This document shows, piece by piece, positions 17,336-27,348 of a stretch of DNA of 64,000 nt. Position numbers and translations under genes: made by a program. A model generated the notes under the pieces. The model worked only from the letters and a program-made list of their open reading frames with translations. It ran no database searches and was not told the origin of the DNA. This DNA is from Paenibacillus urinalis (GTDB lineage Bacteria > Bacillota > Bacilli > Paenibacillales > Paenibacillaceae), in NCBI RefSeq assembly GCF_028747985.1, contig NZ_CP118108.1, positions 3,477,501-3,541,500 of the forward strand, written 5' to 3'. The first letter of the stretch is position 1; each line of letters starts with the position of its first letter.

Positions 17336-18823
17336 TTATACAAGAACGGTAGAGCCCATCAGGTACTTATCCACCTCACGAGCGGCTTCGCGTCCCTCGT
17401 TAATTGCCCATACGACAAGACTTTGTCCACGTCTCATATCACCTGCTGCAAATACTTTATCGACATTCGTCGTATATTTGCCATAGCGGGCTTTGACGTT
17501 CGAACGCCGAGTTGTTTCAAGTCCAAGCTGCTGCGGAATCGTTTGTTCCGGTCCATCAAAACCGATGGCAATAAAAGCGAGATCGGCTTCAAAGACACGC
17601 TCTGTGCCTTCAATCGGCTGGTAGATTTTGCGTCCTGTTTCATCAACGATACGCTGAATTTGTACCGTATGCAGTTCCTTCAGGTTGCCCTTCTCGTCAC
17701 CAACAAATTTGGTCGTCATGATAGAGAACTCACGCGGATCGTTGCCAAACACGGCTTTTGCTTCTTCTTGTGCATAATCAAGGGTGTACACGTTAGGAAA
17801 TTGCGGCCATGGATTCGTAATCGGATCACGTTCAAGCGGTGCCTTATCATGTGTACCGAACTGTGTTACGCTTTTGGCGCCATGACGCAGTGAAGTGGCA
17901 ACGCAGTCAGATCCCGTGTCCCCGCCGCCAATGACGATGACCTTCTTGCCTTCCGCAGAAATATAGTTTCCGTCGGCAAGATTGGAATCCAGGTAGCTCT
18001 TGATCGTTCCATTGAGGAAGTCCATTGCATAATGTACTCCGTTAAGCTCGCTACCTTCAATATTAAACTCACGCGGCTTCGTCGCTCCTCCGCACAATAC
18101 AACGGCATCATACTGCTCCGTCAGCTCCTGGGAAGAGATGTCCTTACCAATCTCCGTATTCGTAATGAACGTAATACCTTCTTGTTTTAACAGATTCACA
18201 CGGCGTTCTACGACACCTTTGTCCAGTTTCATGCTAGGAATACCATAAGTCAGCAGTCCACCCACACGATCGGCACGCTCATAGACGGTCACGAAATGTC
18301 CGGCTTTGTTCAGCTGCGCAGCTGCTGCAAGTCCGGCAGGACCTGATCCAACGACCGCTACACGTTTGCCCGTCCGTTTTTCAGGCGGATTAGGAACGAC
18401 CCAGCCTTCCTCAAATCCTTTTTCAATAATAGCTTCCTCTATCGTCTTGATCGTTACAGGCTGACCAATCAAGCCCACGGTACAAGAACCTTCGCAAGGG
18501 GCAGGGCACACACGACCCGTAAACTCAGGGAAATTGTTCGTCTTATGCAAACGGTCAAGCGCTTCCTTCCAGAGACCACGGTAAACAAGATTGTTCCATT
18601 CGGGGATCAGGTTATGCACCGGGCAGCCTGAAGTTCCCCCGATCATATCGATTCCGGTGTGACAGTAAGGTGTTCCGCAATCCATGCATCGTGCACCTTG
18701 AGTACGGAGTTCTTCTTCTGACATGTGCTTGTGGAATTCCTCCCAGTCCTTGATCCGCTCTTCGGGAGGTCTGTCAGCCGGCAGCTGTCTTTTATACTCC
18801 ATAAATCCTGTAGGTGTAGACAT
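17336..18823 (-). CDS. gltD: Glutamate synthase small subunit
   Basis: The beta subunit of NADPH-GOGAT, which passes electrons from NADPH through FAD and iron-sulphur clusters to the large subunit for making glutamate. Cys clusters: [12 protein letters not shown] (about 47-58) and [15 protein letters not shown] fold [19 protein letters not shown] fold [13 protein letters not shown], and C-terminal [21 protein letters not shown] 18823 is used because GGGGGAAA lies 9 bases upstream; the track frame adds 12 unlikely residues. 495 residues is full length. No gltB lies next to it in this window, which is unusual; the partner must be elsewhere, or this is a GltD-like oxidoreductase. Confidence 0.9.
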   Translation of the reverse strand: MSTPTGFMEYKRQLPADRPPEERIKDWEEFHKHMSEEELRTQGARCMDCGTPYCHTGIDMIGGTSGCPVHNLIPEWNNLVYRGLWKEALDRLHKTNNFPEFTGRVCPAPCEGSCTVGLIGQPVTIKTIEEAIIEKGFEEGWVVPNPPEKRTGKRVAVVGSGPAGLAAAAQLNKAGHFVTVYERADRVGGLLTYGIPSMKLDKGVVERRVNLLKQEGITFITNTEIGKDISSQELTEQYDAVVLCGGATKPREFNIEGSELNGVHYAMDFLNGTIKSYLDSNLADGNYISAEGKKVIVIGGGDTGSDCVATSLRHGAKSVTQFGTHDKAPLERDPITNPWPQFPNVYTLDYAQEEAKAVFGNDPREFSIMTTKFVGDEKGNLKELHTVQIQRIVDETGRKIYQPIEGTERVFEADLAFIAIGFDGPEQTIPQQLGLETTRRSNVKARYGKYTTNVDKVFAAGDMRRGQSLVVWAINEGREAAREVDKYLMGSTVLV

Positions 18824-19200
18824 GTTACAATTTCCCCCATCCATTCTCATCTGCATCAACGATACGGGCTATCCTATAAAATCCGAACAATAGCGATATA
18901 GTTGACAGTTCGTGTAGAGTTTTTGACTATTGTATCACAAAAAAGCACAATTTGTACTTATCCGAATCACGAATTTTAAATCTTGATGTACAAGCGGCTT
19001 ATATCCACATCATAGTACAACATTCAGAAACTCACCTAAATCTATATTTCAACTATAGTAGCACCCGCAAATCCTGATGTTAAATGGACTATGCGCACAA
19101 TAATTTGTATTATTCATCACAAATCGCGTCAACTTATGATCGATTTTATTTATCAGGGTTTTCATAAAAAGTGTTTGTACAAACATGTCACTTAAAGTGT
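18824..19200. other. Intergenic stretch between dfrA and gltD, no gene seen
   Basis: 377 AT-rich bases with stops in all frames that matter. It must hold the gltD promoter (minus strand); no convincing -35/-10 pair was found. Short palindromes are present: AATAAT-TTGT-ATTATT at 19099-19114 and GTTTGTACAAAC at 19173-19184. They could be operators, but nothing else supports this. Confidence 0.5.
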
Positions 19201-19210
19201 TTACACTTTT
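19165..19210 (-). terminator. Possible dfrA terminator
   Basis: Minus-strand AAAAAGTGT and ACACTTTTT can pair across about 27 bases that include the palindrome GTTTGTACAAAC, with T-rich sequence after. The 5' arm overlaps the dfrA stop codon. The loop is long, so this is tentative. Confidence 0.4.
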
Positions 19211-19686
19211 TTTCTGTAAAATTGGAACGTGAACTCATATGGATTTTTCTCATCTTTTTCACCGTGAATCTCCTCTGTCAAATCCCACTCATCCCAATTA
19301 ATATCGGATATGTAGGTGTCCCCATCCATTGTTTCATGGATCCGGGTGACGATGAGTCGATCCGCATAGGGAAGAAATTCCTCATATACCTTGGCACCGC
19401 CAATGACGAACAATTCCTCTTCTTTTGCGAGCTCAACACCCTCAATAACCGAATGAATCACCTCTGCACCTGGCAGCTCTAGCTCTTGTCGAGTAAGCAC
19501 GATATTTCTGCGATTAGGCAGTGCTCTGCCCCTGAGGGAATCCCAGGTTTTACGGCCCATGATGATGGGGTGCCCAGTCGTCTGGGATTTGAAGAAATCC
19601 ATATCTTTCGGAAGCCGCCAAGGCATGCCATTGTCCTTGCCAATTACACCATTCGCGCTCATGGCCCATATCATCGTAATCCCCAT
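19201..19686 (-). CDS. dfrA: Dihydrofolate reductase
   Basis: Reduces dihydrofolate to tetrahydrofolate with NADPH. The N-terminus MGITMIWAMSANGVIGKDNG and MPWRLPKDMDFFK carry the active-site region (Asp/Trp loop); GRKTWDSL and VIGGAKVYEEFLPYADRLIVT are the NADPH-binding motifs. 161 residues, the usual chromosomal size. AGGAGGTG precedes the ATG by 6 bases. It lies 19 bp downstream of thyA on the same strand, the common pairing that recycles the dihydrofolate made by thymidylate synthase. Confidence 0.96.
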   Translation of the reverse strand: MGITMIWAMSANGVIGKDNGMPWRLPKDMDFFKSQTTGHPIIMGRKTWDSLRGRALPNRRNIVLTRQELELPGAEVIHSVIEGVELAKEEELFVIGGAKVYEEFLPYADRLIVTRIHETMDGDTYISDINWDEWDLTEEIHGEKDEKNPYEFTFQFYRKKV

Positions 19687-19705
19687 GGTACACCTCCTAT
19701 TTTAA

Positions 19706-20500
19706 TCACACAGACACCTGCGCCTTAATCGCCGGATGATGCTCATAATTCTCAAACTCAAAATCTTCATATTTATAATCGAAAATAGAATCGGGCTTGC
19801 GTTTAATAACCAGCTTCGGCAATGGGTACGGCTCACGTGCCAGCTGAGTGTTCACTTGCTCCAAATGGTTCAAATAGATATGAACATCTCCACCTGACCA
19901 TACGAAGTCGCCAACTTCAAGATCACATTGCTGTGCGACCATATGTGTTAGAAGTGCATAGCTTGCAATATTAAACGGCAGTCCCAGGAAGGTATCCACC
20001 GAGCGCATCGTTAACATGCAGGACAGCTTGCCCCCGGCTACATAGAATTGGAACACAAAATGGCACGGTGGCAGCTTCATGTGCTCAATCTCGGCTACGT
20101 TCCAGGCACTGACGATATGTCTTCTCGAATCCGGATTATTTTTAATTGAATCAATGACATTCGCAATCTGGTCAATAAACTGTCCATCTGGAGTCTCCCA
20201 GGCTCTCCATTGTGAACCATATACAGGTCCCAAATCTCCATTCTCATCGGCCCATTCATCCCAGATACGGACCCCATTTTCTTTAAGATAACGGATATTC
20301 GTATCGCCGCTTATAAACCATAGCAGCTCATGTATGACGGATTTAAGATGAATACGCTTGGTTGTAACAAGCGGAAATCCCTTCGACAGGTCAAACCGAA
20401 GTTGACGTCCAAATACAGAGATTGTACCTGTTCCGGTGCGATCTTCCTTTTTGACTCCATGCTCTAAAATATCTCTAAGCAGCTCTTGATAGTCTTTCAC
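19706..20500 (-). CDS. thyA: Thymidylate synthase
   Basis: Methylates dUMP to dTMP with methylene-tetrahydrofolate. [20 protein letters not shown] near the N-terminus binds phosphate; the catalytic Cys is in [32 protein letters not shown] and HIYLNHLEQ are family signatures. GTG at 20500 is preferred over the longer frame to 20536: it gives 264 residues, the classical length, and AAGGA lies 6 bases upstream. First gene of the thyA-dfrA pair. Confidence 0.96.
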   Translation of the reverse strand: MKDYQELLRDILEHGVKKEDRTGTGTISVFGRQLRFDLSKGFPLVTTKRIHLKSVIHELLWFISGDTNIRYLKENGVRIWDEWADENGDLGPVYGSQWRAWETPDGQFIDQIANVIDSIKNNPDSRRHIVSAWNVAEIEHMKLPPCHFVFQFYVAGGKLSCMLTMRSVDTFLGLPFNIASYALLTHMVAQQCDLEVGDFVWSGGDVHIYLNHLEQVNTQLAREPYPLPKLVIKRKPDSIFDYKYEDFEFENYEHHPAIKAQVSV

Positions 20501-20601
20501 AGCAATCCTTGCCCCTTTCTTAAGTAACCATTCCATAAAGGTATTATGAATGGGATTGACTATTATAACAGTTTACCATGTGAAACCAGGTCAGTCAGCA
20601 G

Positions 20602-20643
20602 AAAAAAAGAGGCAAAGAGAACGAGTTACCGCTCTCTTGCCTC
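20602..20643 (-). terminator. Terminator of the pdh operon
   Basis: On the minus strand GAGGCAAGAGAGC pairs with GTTCTCTTTGCCTC (a few mismatches) and is followed by a run of seven T. It lies 46 bp after the lipoamide dehydrogenase stop. Confidence 0.85.
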
Positions 20644-20688
20644 CAAATCAATGCATGCTGTTTAATGATTGAAACTCAATGTAACTAA

Positions 20689-22104
20689 TTAACGTACCAT
20701 TGTGTGGATTGGATGACCCAGTACCACTTCAGATGCTTCCATAACGATTTCACCGAGTGTTGGATGCGCGTGGATCGTCAAGGAAATATCCTCAAGCGTA
20801 GCACCCATCTCAATAGCAAGACCGATTTCAGCAATCAGGTTCGAAGCTTCCAGACCAACGATTTGTCCGCCCAGTACAAGACCTGTTTCTTCGTCAGCAA
20901 CCAGCTTCACGAAGCCTTCAGGATGTCCAAGGGAAACGGCACGACCGTTACCTGCATAAGAGAATTTACCGGATTTAACTTTGTATCCTTTCTCTTTTGC
21001 TTCTTTTTCCGTGTAACCCACGCTGGAGCACTCAGGATCAGTGAACACAACAGCTGGCATTACTTTATAATCAACAACAGACGGCATTCCTGCGATAACT
21101 TCTGCTGCTACTTTACCTTCGTAAGAAGCTTTGTGTGCAAGTGCAAGACCTGCAACGATGTCGCCGATTGCGAAGATGTGCTTATGGTTCGTACGACCTT
21201 GGTTGTCAACTTTAACGAAACCGCGCTCGTCTGTTTCAACACCGATCAGATCCAGACCAAGCTCACCATCTGTATTAGGACGACGTCCTACAGTTACGAG
21301 CAGGTAGTCAGCTGTAACTTCTTTGCTTTCGCCGTTTACGCTGTACTTAACAGTAACATCTTTATCCGTTTGCTCAGCGCTTTCTGCTTTTGCATTCGTT
21401 ACGATTTCGATGCCCGTTTTCTTCATGTTCTTCGCAACAAGCGTAGTCATGTCTTTGTCAAATCCAGGAAGCACTGTATCCATACCTTCGATAATGGTTA
21501 CTTTCGTTCCGAATTTGGAGTACATTTGACCAAGCTCAGCACCAATGTAGCCGCCGCCGATAACGATCATGCTTCCAGGTACTTCTTGCAGGTTCAGAGC
21601 TTCTGTTGAGGACAGAATGCGTCCGCCAAACGGGAATGGCTTCAGTTCGATTGGACGGGAACCTGTTGCGATAATTGCATTTTTGAAACGGTAACGCGGA
21701 GATTCATGATCGTTGAATACACGCGCTTCGTTTTCGTTAATGAACATGCACTCGCCGTTGAATATTTCAACTTTGTTGCCTTTAAGAAGGGAGCTTACGC
21801 CGCCAGTCATCTTTTTAACAACGCCGTTTTTGAATTCTTGCGTTTTTGTAAAGTCAACTTTGACATTCTCAGCAGTTACACCGAATTGATCTGCATGTTT
21901 TGCATTTTCAAATGCATGTGCTGCAGAGATCAAAGCTTTAGAAGGAATACAACCGCGGTTCAGACACACACCGCCAAGCTCGGATTTGTCAACGATAAGC
22001 ACTTTTTGTCCAAGCTGTGCCGCACGAATTGCAGCAACATAACCACCAGGGCCAGCACCAATGACTAGAGTATCAATATCGAGAGAAGCGTCTCCTACTA
22101 CCAT
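20689..22104 (-). CDS. pdhD: Dihydrolipoyl dehydrogenase (E3)
   Basis: A flavoprotein that reoxidises the lipoyl groups of the pyruvate dehydrogenase complex with NAD+. FAD fold [13 protein letters not shown] (about 13-25), redox-active disulphide [15 protein letters not shown] (Cys47 and Cys52), NAD fold [13 protein letters not shown], and the C-terminal HAHPTLGE with the catalytic His. 471 residues, full length. GGAGGTATAAAAAC precedes the ATG. It starts 4 bp after the E2 stop and is the last gene of pdhA-B-C-D. Confidence 0.97.
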   Translation of the reverse strand: MVVGDASLDIDTLVIGAGPGGYVAAIRAAQLGQKVLIVDKSELGGVCLNRGCIPSKALISAAHAFENAKHADQFGVTAENVKVDFTKTQEFKNGVVKKMTGGVSSLLKGNKVEIFNGECMFINENEARVFNDHESPRYRFKNAIIATGSRPIELKPFPFGGRILSSTEALNLQEVPGSMIVIGGGYIGAELGQMYSKFGTKVTIIEGMDTVLPGFDKDMTTLVAKNMKKTGIEIVTNAKAESAEQTDKDVTVKYSVNGESKEVTADYLLVTVGRRPNTDGELGLDLIGVETDERGFVKVDNQGRTNHKHIFAIGDIVAGLALAHKASYEGKVAAEVIAGMPSVVDYKVMPAVVFTDPECSSVGYTEKEAKEKGYKVKSGKFSYAGNGRAVSLGHPEGFVKLVADEETGLVLGGQIVGLEASNLIAEIGLAIEMGATLEDISLTIHAHPTLGEIVMEASEVVLGHPIHTMVR

Positions 22105-22108
22105 GTTT

Positions 22109-23419
22109 TTATACCTCCATTACCAGCAGCTCGGGATTAGCGAGCAGGGATTTAATGTAGTTCATAAAGTTTTGAGCTGTTGCACCATCGATAATACGGT
22201 GGTCGAAGCTTAGGGACAGAGCCATAACTGGAGCTGCCACTACTTGACCGTCTTTAACAACCGCTTTTTCACTGATACGTCCAGTTCCAAGGATTGCAAC
22301 TTCAGGGAAGTTGATGATCGGAGTGAAGAACATACCGCCTGCAGAACCGATGTTTGTAATAGAGATGGTGCTGCCCTTCATTTCGTTAGGGGACAGTTTG
22401 CCATCACGGCCGCGGGAAGCAAGATCACGGATGCTGTCAGCGATCATCCAGATGCTCTTACGATCTGCATCATGGATAACAGGTACGATCAGACCGTTGT
22501 CTGTATCTGTAGCGATACCGATGTTGTAGTATTTTTTGTAAACAATTTCGTTTGCTTGCTCGTCGATCATTGCGTTCATTACAGGGAACTCGCGAGTCGC
22601 TGCAATAAGTGCTTTGACGATGAATGGCAAGTAAGTCACTTTAGTGCCTTTTTTCTCAGCGATCGGCTTCATACGAGTACGGAAGGCAACCAGCTCAGTT
22701 ACATCTACTTCGTCCATGATGGTAACGTGCGGTGCAGTGTATGCAGATTTAACCATCGCATTAGAGATTGCTTTGCGGATACCTTTGAATGGTACACGCT
22801 CTTCTTCAGCACGAGCATTCGCTGCTGCTGCCGGTGCGCTAGCTGCTTCTTTTGTTTCTTCAGCTGTAGATGCTGCTGGTGCAGAAGCTGCTTGACCGCC
22901 GCCGTTCTTGAATGCTTCAACATCTTCTTTTGTTACTTTACCGTTGTTGCCAGTACCTGTAACTTCAGCGATGTTAACGCCTTGCTCACGAGCAAATTTG
23001 CGAACGCTAGGAGTTGCGAGAACTTCTTTTGCAGGTGCAGAAGAAACTTCTTTCTCTCCGCCTTCTTTGGCTTCGCTTGGGCTGCTTGCTGCTGGGGAAG
23101 AAGTTGTATCTGCTCCGCCTTTAGCTGCGTCAGCTTCTTGAGATGCTTGCTCTTCTTCCTCTTGTTCAGGAATGTCGCCTTCTGCATCAATGACAGCAAC
23201 AACAGCACCCACTGTGAAGATGTCGCCGTCTTTAGCGAATACTTCTTGTACAGTACCGTTTACTGGACAAGGAACTTCTACGACAGCCTTGTCATTTTGT
23301 ACTTCCATGATGATATCGTCGTCAGTAACTTTATCACCTGGTTTGATGTGCATTTTGATGATTTCGCCTTCGTGAAGACCTTCACCGAGCTCAGGGAACT
23401 TGTAATTAAATTTTGCCAC
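22109..23419 (-). CDS. pdhC: Dihydrolipoamide acetyltransferase (E2)
   Basis: The core of the pyruvate dehydrogenase complex, which moves acetyl from lipoate to CoA. One N-terminal lipoyl domain (lipoylated Lys in [12 protein letters not shown], about 43), an Ala/Glu-rich hinge, a peripheral subunit-binding domain ([18 protein letters not shown], about 136-172), a second Ala-rich hinge, and the catalytic domain ending with [10 protein letters not shown]. 436 residues. GTG start at 23419 behind AGGAGGTAATACAA. A perfect 14-bp hairpin lies in the 115-bp gap that separates it from pdhB. Confidence 0.97.
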   Translation of the reverse strand: MAKFNYKFPELGEGLHEGEIIKMHIKPGDKVTDDDIIMEVQNDKAVVEVPCPVNGTVQEVFAKDGDIFTVGAVVAVIDAEGDIPEQEEEEQASQEADAAKGGADTTSSPAASSPSEAKEGGEKEVSSAPAKEVLATPSVRKFAREQGVNIAEVTGTGNNGKVTKEDVEAFKNGGGQAASAPAASTAEETKEAASAPAAAANARAEEERVPFKGIRKAISNAMVKSAYTAPHVTIMDEVDVTELVAFRTRMKPIAEKKGTKVTYLPFIVKALIAATREFPVMNAMIDEQANEIVYKKYYNIGIATDTDNGLIVPVIHDADRKSIWMIADSIRDLASRGRDGKLSPNEMKGSTISITNIGSAGGMFFTPIINFPEVAILGTGRISEKAVVKDGQVVAAPVMALSLSFDHRIIDGATAQNFMNYIKSLLANPELLVMEV

Positions 23420-23462
23420 TTGTATTACCTCCTACTTTAGATGACTACATAGAAGAACTGTA

Positions 23463-23492
23463 CATAAGGAGCTGAAACTTCAGCTCCTTATG
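23463..23492. repeat. Intergenic hairpin between pdhB and pdhC
   Basis: CATAAGGAGCTGAA (23463-23476) and its exact complement at 23479-23492 form a 14-bp hairpin with a 2-base centre. No U-run follows on the minus strand, so it looks more like an mRNA-stability or processing hairpin than a terminator. Confidence 0.7.
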
Positions 23493-23534
23493 CTGTTTTA
23501 GGACAAACGATTCGTCCATCGTTCATTCTATTTA

Positions 23535-24515
23535 TTAGAATTCGAGTACTTTGTTAACCGCATCAATTACACGATTAGGAGTTGGGAGCCAAGAGTCCTC
23601 AATTTGTGCGAATGCATAAACCGTGTCAGGAGCAGCAACGCGAAGTACGGGTGCTTCCAGGTGCAGGATCGCTTTTTCATTGATTTGGGCAATGACTTCA
23701 GCTGCTACGCCGGAGCTCTTTTGAGCTTCTTGAACCACGATAGCGCGGTTTGTTTTCTTAACGGACTCAAGAATGGTATCGATGTCGATCGGGCTGATCG
23801 TACGAAGATCGATAACTTCTGCCTTGATTCCTTTCGTTTTTTCGAGTTCTTCTGCAGCTTTAACAGAAGTGTGAACCATCATGCCGTAAGCGATAATCGT
23901 TACGTCAGAACCTTCACGTACCACGTTCGCTTTACCAAGCTCCACGGTGTAATCTTCTTCTGGAACTTCTGCACGGAAAGCATGGTACAGGTTCAAGTGC
24001 TCCATGAAGAATACGGGATCGTTATCACGGATCGACGCAATCAGAAGACCTTTTGCATCGTAAGGGTTAGAAGGAACTACTACTTTAATACCCGGTGTTT
24101 GCGTGAGCAAACCTTCGAGGGAATCTGTATGAAGCTCAGCTGCTTTTACGCCGCCGCCGAAAGGTGTACGGAACACGATCGGGGAGTTGTAACGGCCGCC
24201 GGAGCGGTAACGCATACGTGCAGCTTGAACCGCCATTTGGTCAAGTGCTTCAAATATAAAACCTACGAATTGAATCTCTGCAACTGGACGGAAGCCAGTC
24301 ACACCAAGACCTACTGCCAGACCACCGATAGCGGACTCTGCAAGTGGTGTATCAAATACGCGCTCTTCGCCGAATTCTTTTTGCAAACCTTCCGTCGCAC
24401 GGAATACACCGCCGACATTACCCACGTCTTCACCGAAAACTAGGACATTCGGATCACGTTTAAGCTCGACGCGCATGGCGTCGCGGATTGCTTCTTTCAT
24501 GTTCATTTGTGCCAT
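23535..24515 (-). CDS. pdhB: Pyruvate dehydrogenase E1 beta subunit
   Basis: Forms, with the alpha subunit, the thiamine-diphosphate enzyme that decarboxylates pyruvate and acetylates the E2 lipoyl group. The family motifs [36 protein letters not shown] (Glu that activates the thiazolium ring) and [12 protein letters not shown] are present. 326 residues, full length. ATG at 24515 with GGAGGATATG upstream. The pdhA-pdhB gap is 81 bp with a small hairpin (GTTCCATTCAGTGGAAC). Confidence 0.97.
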   Translation of the reverse strand: MAQMNMKEAIRDAMRVELKRDPNVLVFGEDVGNVGGVFRATEGLQKEFGEERVFDTPLAESAIGGLAVGLGVTGFRPVAEIQFVGFIFEALDQMAVQAARMRYRSGGRYNSPIVFRTPFGGGVKAAELHTDSLEGLLTQTPGIKVVVPSNPYDAKGLLIASIRDNDPVFFMEHLNLYHAFRAEVPEEDYTVELGKANVVREGSDVTIIAYGMMVHTSVKAAEELEKTKGIKAEVIDLRTISPIDIDTILESVKKTNRAIVVQEAQKSSGVAAEVIAQINEKAILHLEAPVLRVAAPDTVYAFAQIEDSWLPTPNRVIDAVNKVLEF

Positions 24516-24596
24516 TGCTTCATATCCTCCTTAAACATTTAACAGTTCGTGCCTATATGAGTTCCATTCAGTGGAACAGTTACTTACACCAAAGAT

Positions 24597-25664
24597 TTAT
24601 TGAAAATCAGCTTTTTGCTCTTCCAAATGTTTTGGAGTATGCTCGAACATGCTGTCAATCAAGCCAGGGATTGTCATTTTTTCTGTTTTCTCAGCGCGTT
24701 TGATCTCGTCGTTCACTTTCGCTTTCGCTTCATCTTTCACGCGAGCTGTATCTTCTTCAGTCCAGAGACCTTTTTTCTCCAGATATTTAGCAAGACGATT
24801 GATTGGATCTTTCTCGTTCCACTCGCCTTCCTCGTCTTTAGTACGATATTTAGAAGCATCGTCAGACAGGGAATGCGGACGGTAGCGGTAAGTTACTGCT
24901 TCAATCAAAGTAGCGCCTTCTCCATTGCGAGCACGTTCAGCAGCTTCTCTAACAGCGGTGATTACTGCGAATACGTCCATTCCGTCAACTTTGATGCCTT
25001 TGATACCAGCTGCTACTGCTTTATGAGCAATAGACAGAGCTGCAGTTTGTTTGGAGAAAGGTGTTGTAATGGCATAGCCATTGTTTTGTACGAAGAAAAT
25101 AACCGGCAGTTTGAAACGACCTGCATAGTTCAGACCTTCGTAGAAGTCACCTTCGGAAGAACCGCCGTCACCTGTGTAAGTGATCGCAACGTTCTTTTGG
25201 TTCTTCAATTTAAAGCCCATAGCAATACCCATCGCGTGCAAGATTTGAGCACCGATGATGATTTGCGGCATCATTACGTTTACGCCGTCAGGAATTTGAC
25301 CACCATGTTGATGTCCACGGGAATACAAGAAGGCTTGATACAGCGGAAGACCATGCCATACAAGCTGTGGAATATCACGGTAACCAGGTACTACGTAATC
25401 TTCTTTCTCAATGGCAAACTCACTGCCGATCATGGAAGCTTCTTGACCGGATACTGGAGCGTAGAATCCAAGACGTCCTTGGCGGCCCAGATTAACTGCG
25501 CGATCGTCCCAAGTACGAGTAAATACCATACGGTACATAATTTCTTTCAATTGATCATCGGACAGCTCAGGCATTTTGTCTTTGTTAACGATTTCACCGT
25601 CAGGAGACAATACGGAGAGAGCCTCTACATCCTCTGTATAAACTTCATAAGGAACCTTGCTCAT
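24597..25664 (-). CDS. pdhA: Pyruvate dehydrogenase E1 alpha subunit
   Basis: The ThDP-binding subunit of E1. The ThDP motif GDGGSSEGDFYEGLNYAGRF-like segment with the terminal NN is seen in ITYTGDGGSSEGDFYEG... FVQNNGYAI; the phosphorylation-loop equivalent is YRYRPHSLSDD. ATG 25664 is chosen because GAGGTGAAG lies upstream and it opens MSKVPYEVYTEDVEAL; the longer frame adds 12 residues. 355 residues. First gene of the operon, with a good promoter 56 bp or more upstream. Confidence 0.96.
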   Translation of the reverse strand: MSKVPYEVYTEDVEALSVLSPDGEIVNKDKMPELSDDQLKEIMYRMVFTRTWDDRAVNLGRQGRLGFYAPVSGQEASMIGSEFAIEKEDYVVPGYRDIPQLVWHGLPLYQAFLYSRGHQHGGQIPDGVNVMMPQIIIGAQILHAMGIAMGFKLKNQKNVAITYTGDGGSSEGDFYEGLNYAGRFKLPVIFFVQNNGYAITTPFSKQTAALSIAHKAVAAGIKGIKVDGMDVFAVITAVREAAERARNGEGATLIEAVTYRYRPHSLSDDASKYRTKDEEGEWNEKDPINRLAKYLEKKGLWTEEDTARVKDEAKAKVNDEIKRAEKTEKMTIPGLIDSMFEHTPKHLEEQKADFQ

Positions 25665-25719
25665 TTTTTTCTTCACCTCAACAAAAAATTTGAATATCAA
25701 GTTCCGCTGTTATAGAATT

Positions 25720-25749
25720 ATTATACACCTGTTTTGTCACATACGTCAA
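25720..25749 (-). promoter_or_regulatory. Sigma-A promoter of the pdh operon
   Basis: Minus-strand TTGACG (25744-25749), an 18-base spacer, TATAAT (25720-25725). Transcription would begin near 25713, about 50 bases before pdhA. Confidence 0.7.
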
Positions 25750-25791
25750 AGATAAACGTTGATTTTTTTAAGTTTTTCTTTTGTTTGTATG

Positions 25792-25825
25792 TATAACAGT
25801 TGTTATGAATTAGTATAACAGTTGT
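25792..25825. repeat. Direct repeat upstream of the pdh promoter, operator candidate
   Basis: TATAACAGTTGT occurs twice (25792-25803 and 25814-25825), 22 bases apart centre to centre, i.e. two DNA turns. The first copy also forms ATAACA-GT-TGTTAT, an inverted repeat. It lies between the divergent pdhA and esterase genes, suitable for a dimeric regulator of either. Confidence 0.6.
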
Positions 25826-25923
25826 GGAAAAAACCTGTTGCTTGTACTAGCCGAGCAACTAGGGTTAATCTTATCTTATTGTTAAAACGAATGCAAAACA
25901 TAGACGAAGAAAGGTGACGATTT

Positions 25924-26658
25924 ATGACGGATTCTCGCTATTTGAAACGAACCATCCTGAAGGATGAGATTGAAAGCCGGTTCTTAAACGCAACAAGAAA
26001 TCTCCGGATCTACCTTCCGCCGGGCTACAATGAAGTATTAAGCTATCCTGTCGTCTACTGTCAGGACGGTGAGGAGTTCTTCAACTTCGGCCGCATAGCT
26101 ACTACCGCCAATCGTTTAATTTTAGATGAAGGTGTAGAGCCTTTTATCATTGTTGGCGTTGAAGTCGACGTAAAAACCCGCACTCAGGAGTATGCGCCTT
26201 TTGGAGAACAATTTGAGGCTTACACTTCTGCCTTTGCGAAAGAAATCATTCCCTATATCGAACAAAAATATCCGGTCCGTCGTACAAAAGAGGAAAGAAT
26301 TCTTGCCGGGGACTCTCTCGGCGGCAGTGTCTCCCTTCACATTGCGCTTATGTATTCAGATATGTTCAGCAAGGTTATCAGCTTGTCCGGTGCTTATTAC
26401 CCCGAATCCCAAGAACTGTACGCACAGTCCTCCGACCTGTCATGGCTGAGCGTGTGGATGATTGTGGGACTGCAAGAGAACAGCTTCGAGACGGATCATG
26501 GCATCTTCAACTTTGTAGAGATGAATCAGGATACTCGTGACTTGTTAGAAGAGCGTGGAGCTAAAGTGAAGTACGCTGAAAAAGACGGCCGTCATCAGTG
26601 GGGCTTCTGGCAAAATGAGCTTCCAGACGCGCTTGAATACTTCCTCGATAAACAATAA
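25924..26658 (+). CDS. Alpha/beta-hydrolase, putative esterase (Fes/esterase-D type)
   Basis: A cytosolic serine esterase of the PF00756-like type. GDSLGGSVS (about 136-144) is the nucleophile elbow; the C-terminal EKDGRHQWGFW carries the catalytic His; IYLPPGYNEVLSYPVVYCQDG is the usual N-terminal strand pair. 244 residues, no signal peptide. ATG 25924 has AAAGGTGACG upstream. It stands alone, divergent from pdhA. The substrate (S-formylglutathione, siderophore ester or other) cannot be told. Confidence 0.85.
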   Translation: MTDSRYLKRTILKDEIESRFLNATRNLRIYLPPGYNEVLSYPVVYCQDGEEFFNFGRIATTANRLILDEGVEPFIIVGVEVDVKTRTQEYAPFGEQFEAYTSAFAKEIIPYIEQKYPVRRTKEERILAGDSLGGSVSLHIALMYSDMFSKVISLSGAYYPESQELYAQSSDLSWLSVWMIVGLQENSFETDHGIFNFVEMNQDTRDLLEERGAKVKYAEKDGRHQWGFWQNELPDALEYFLDKQ

Positions 26659-26804
26659 TACATTCACTACAGGTGTGGGGATGAGGTAGTTCACAACAGC
26701 TGTTCTATAACAGATCCGGCTCAAGTGACTCTTCTTCCCCCCCTTTTTACGTGATCATTGTTAACGTTTACATCCAGCATCTATCATACACCAATTTATG
26801 ACAC

Positions 26805-26831
26805 AAAAAAACCGGCTCTGCTTGAGCCGGT
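26805..26831 (-). terminator. Terminator of the phosphatase gene
   Basis: An ACCGGCTC stem with a 5-base loop is followed by seven T on the minus strand, 7 bases after the stop at 26838. It can also stop the convergent esterase transcript weakly. Confidence 0.85.
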
Positions 26832-26837
26832 CTATTA

Positions 26838-27305
26838 TTATTTCAACTTTTCTTTCGTAATTCTATCCAGCAGCACATCGCTGCCCAAATCGATCAGTCT
26901 ATGCACCTCATCAAAATTACCCGTGTAGTATGGATCCGGCACCTCTCTATGCGGTTCATCAGGAAGCAGATCCATGAATTTTAATATGTTGGCTTGTTCT
27001 GCACCGGGTAAATTACGGACGTTGCGCTCATTCGAGTTATCCATGCACACAATATAATCAAAGGAACCGAAGTCGCTGTCTGTAACCTGTCTTGCCGTCA
27101 TTCCTTCAAAACTAACCGAATGCAGATTCAAAATCTTCTGTGTCCCTTCGTGAGGAGGCTTTCCGATATGCCAATCCCCTGTCCCTGCAGAATCCACCAG
27201 AATGTGTTGCTCCAAATGCCTCTCATTCACTTTATGACGAAAAATAGCTTCCGCCATCGGTGATCTGCAAATGTTGCCTAAACAAACAAATAATACTCGA
27301 ACCAT
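26838..27305 (-). CDS. Low-molecular-weight protein-tyrosine phosphatase
   Basis: A cytosolic phosphatase with the C-x5-R loop at the very N-terminus (VCLGNICRSPMAEAIF) and the general acid in VPDPYYTGNFDEV. ATG 27305 is preferred to GTG 27314 because AAGGG is 8 bases away from it and almost touches the GTG. 155 residues, normal. Targets unknown (Bacillus YfkJ/YwlE relatives act on arginine or tyrosine phosphates). Separated from the upstream TRIC-type gene by 43 bp on the same strand. Confidence 0.9.
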   Translation of the reverse strand: MVRVLFVCLGNICRSPMAEAIFRHKVNERHLEQHILVDSAGTGDWHIGKPPHEGTQKILNLHSVSFEGMTARQVTDSDFGSFDYIVCMDNSNERNVRNLPGAEQANILKFMDLLPDEPHREVPDPYYTGNFDEVHRLIDLGSDVLLDRITKEKLK

Positions 27306-27348
27306 CTCTTGCACCCTTCCCTTCTTACACGCTATATCAACAAATATA

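Noticed and set aside
19173..19184. GTTTGTACAAAC palindrome after dfrA as a LexA box
   Set aside because: It does not have the GAAC-N4-GTTC polarity of the boxes near lexA and lies at a gene end, more likely part of a terminator fold.
22244..25715. Long plus-strand frames opposite the pdh genes (398, 279 and 371 codons)
   Set aside because: They are strictly antisense to strongly supported pdhA, pdhB and pdhC, are rich in Cys, Phe and Arg with no domain, and arise from the GC bias of the real genes.
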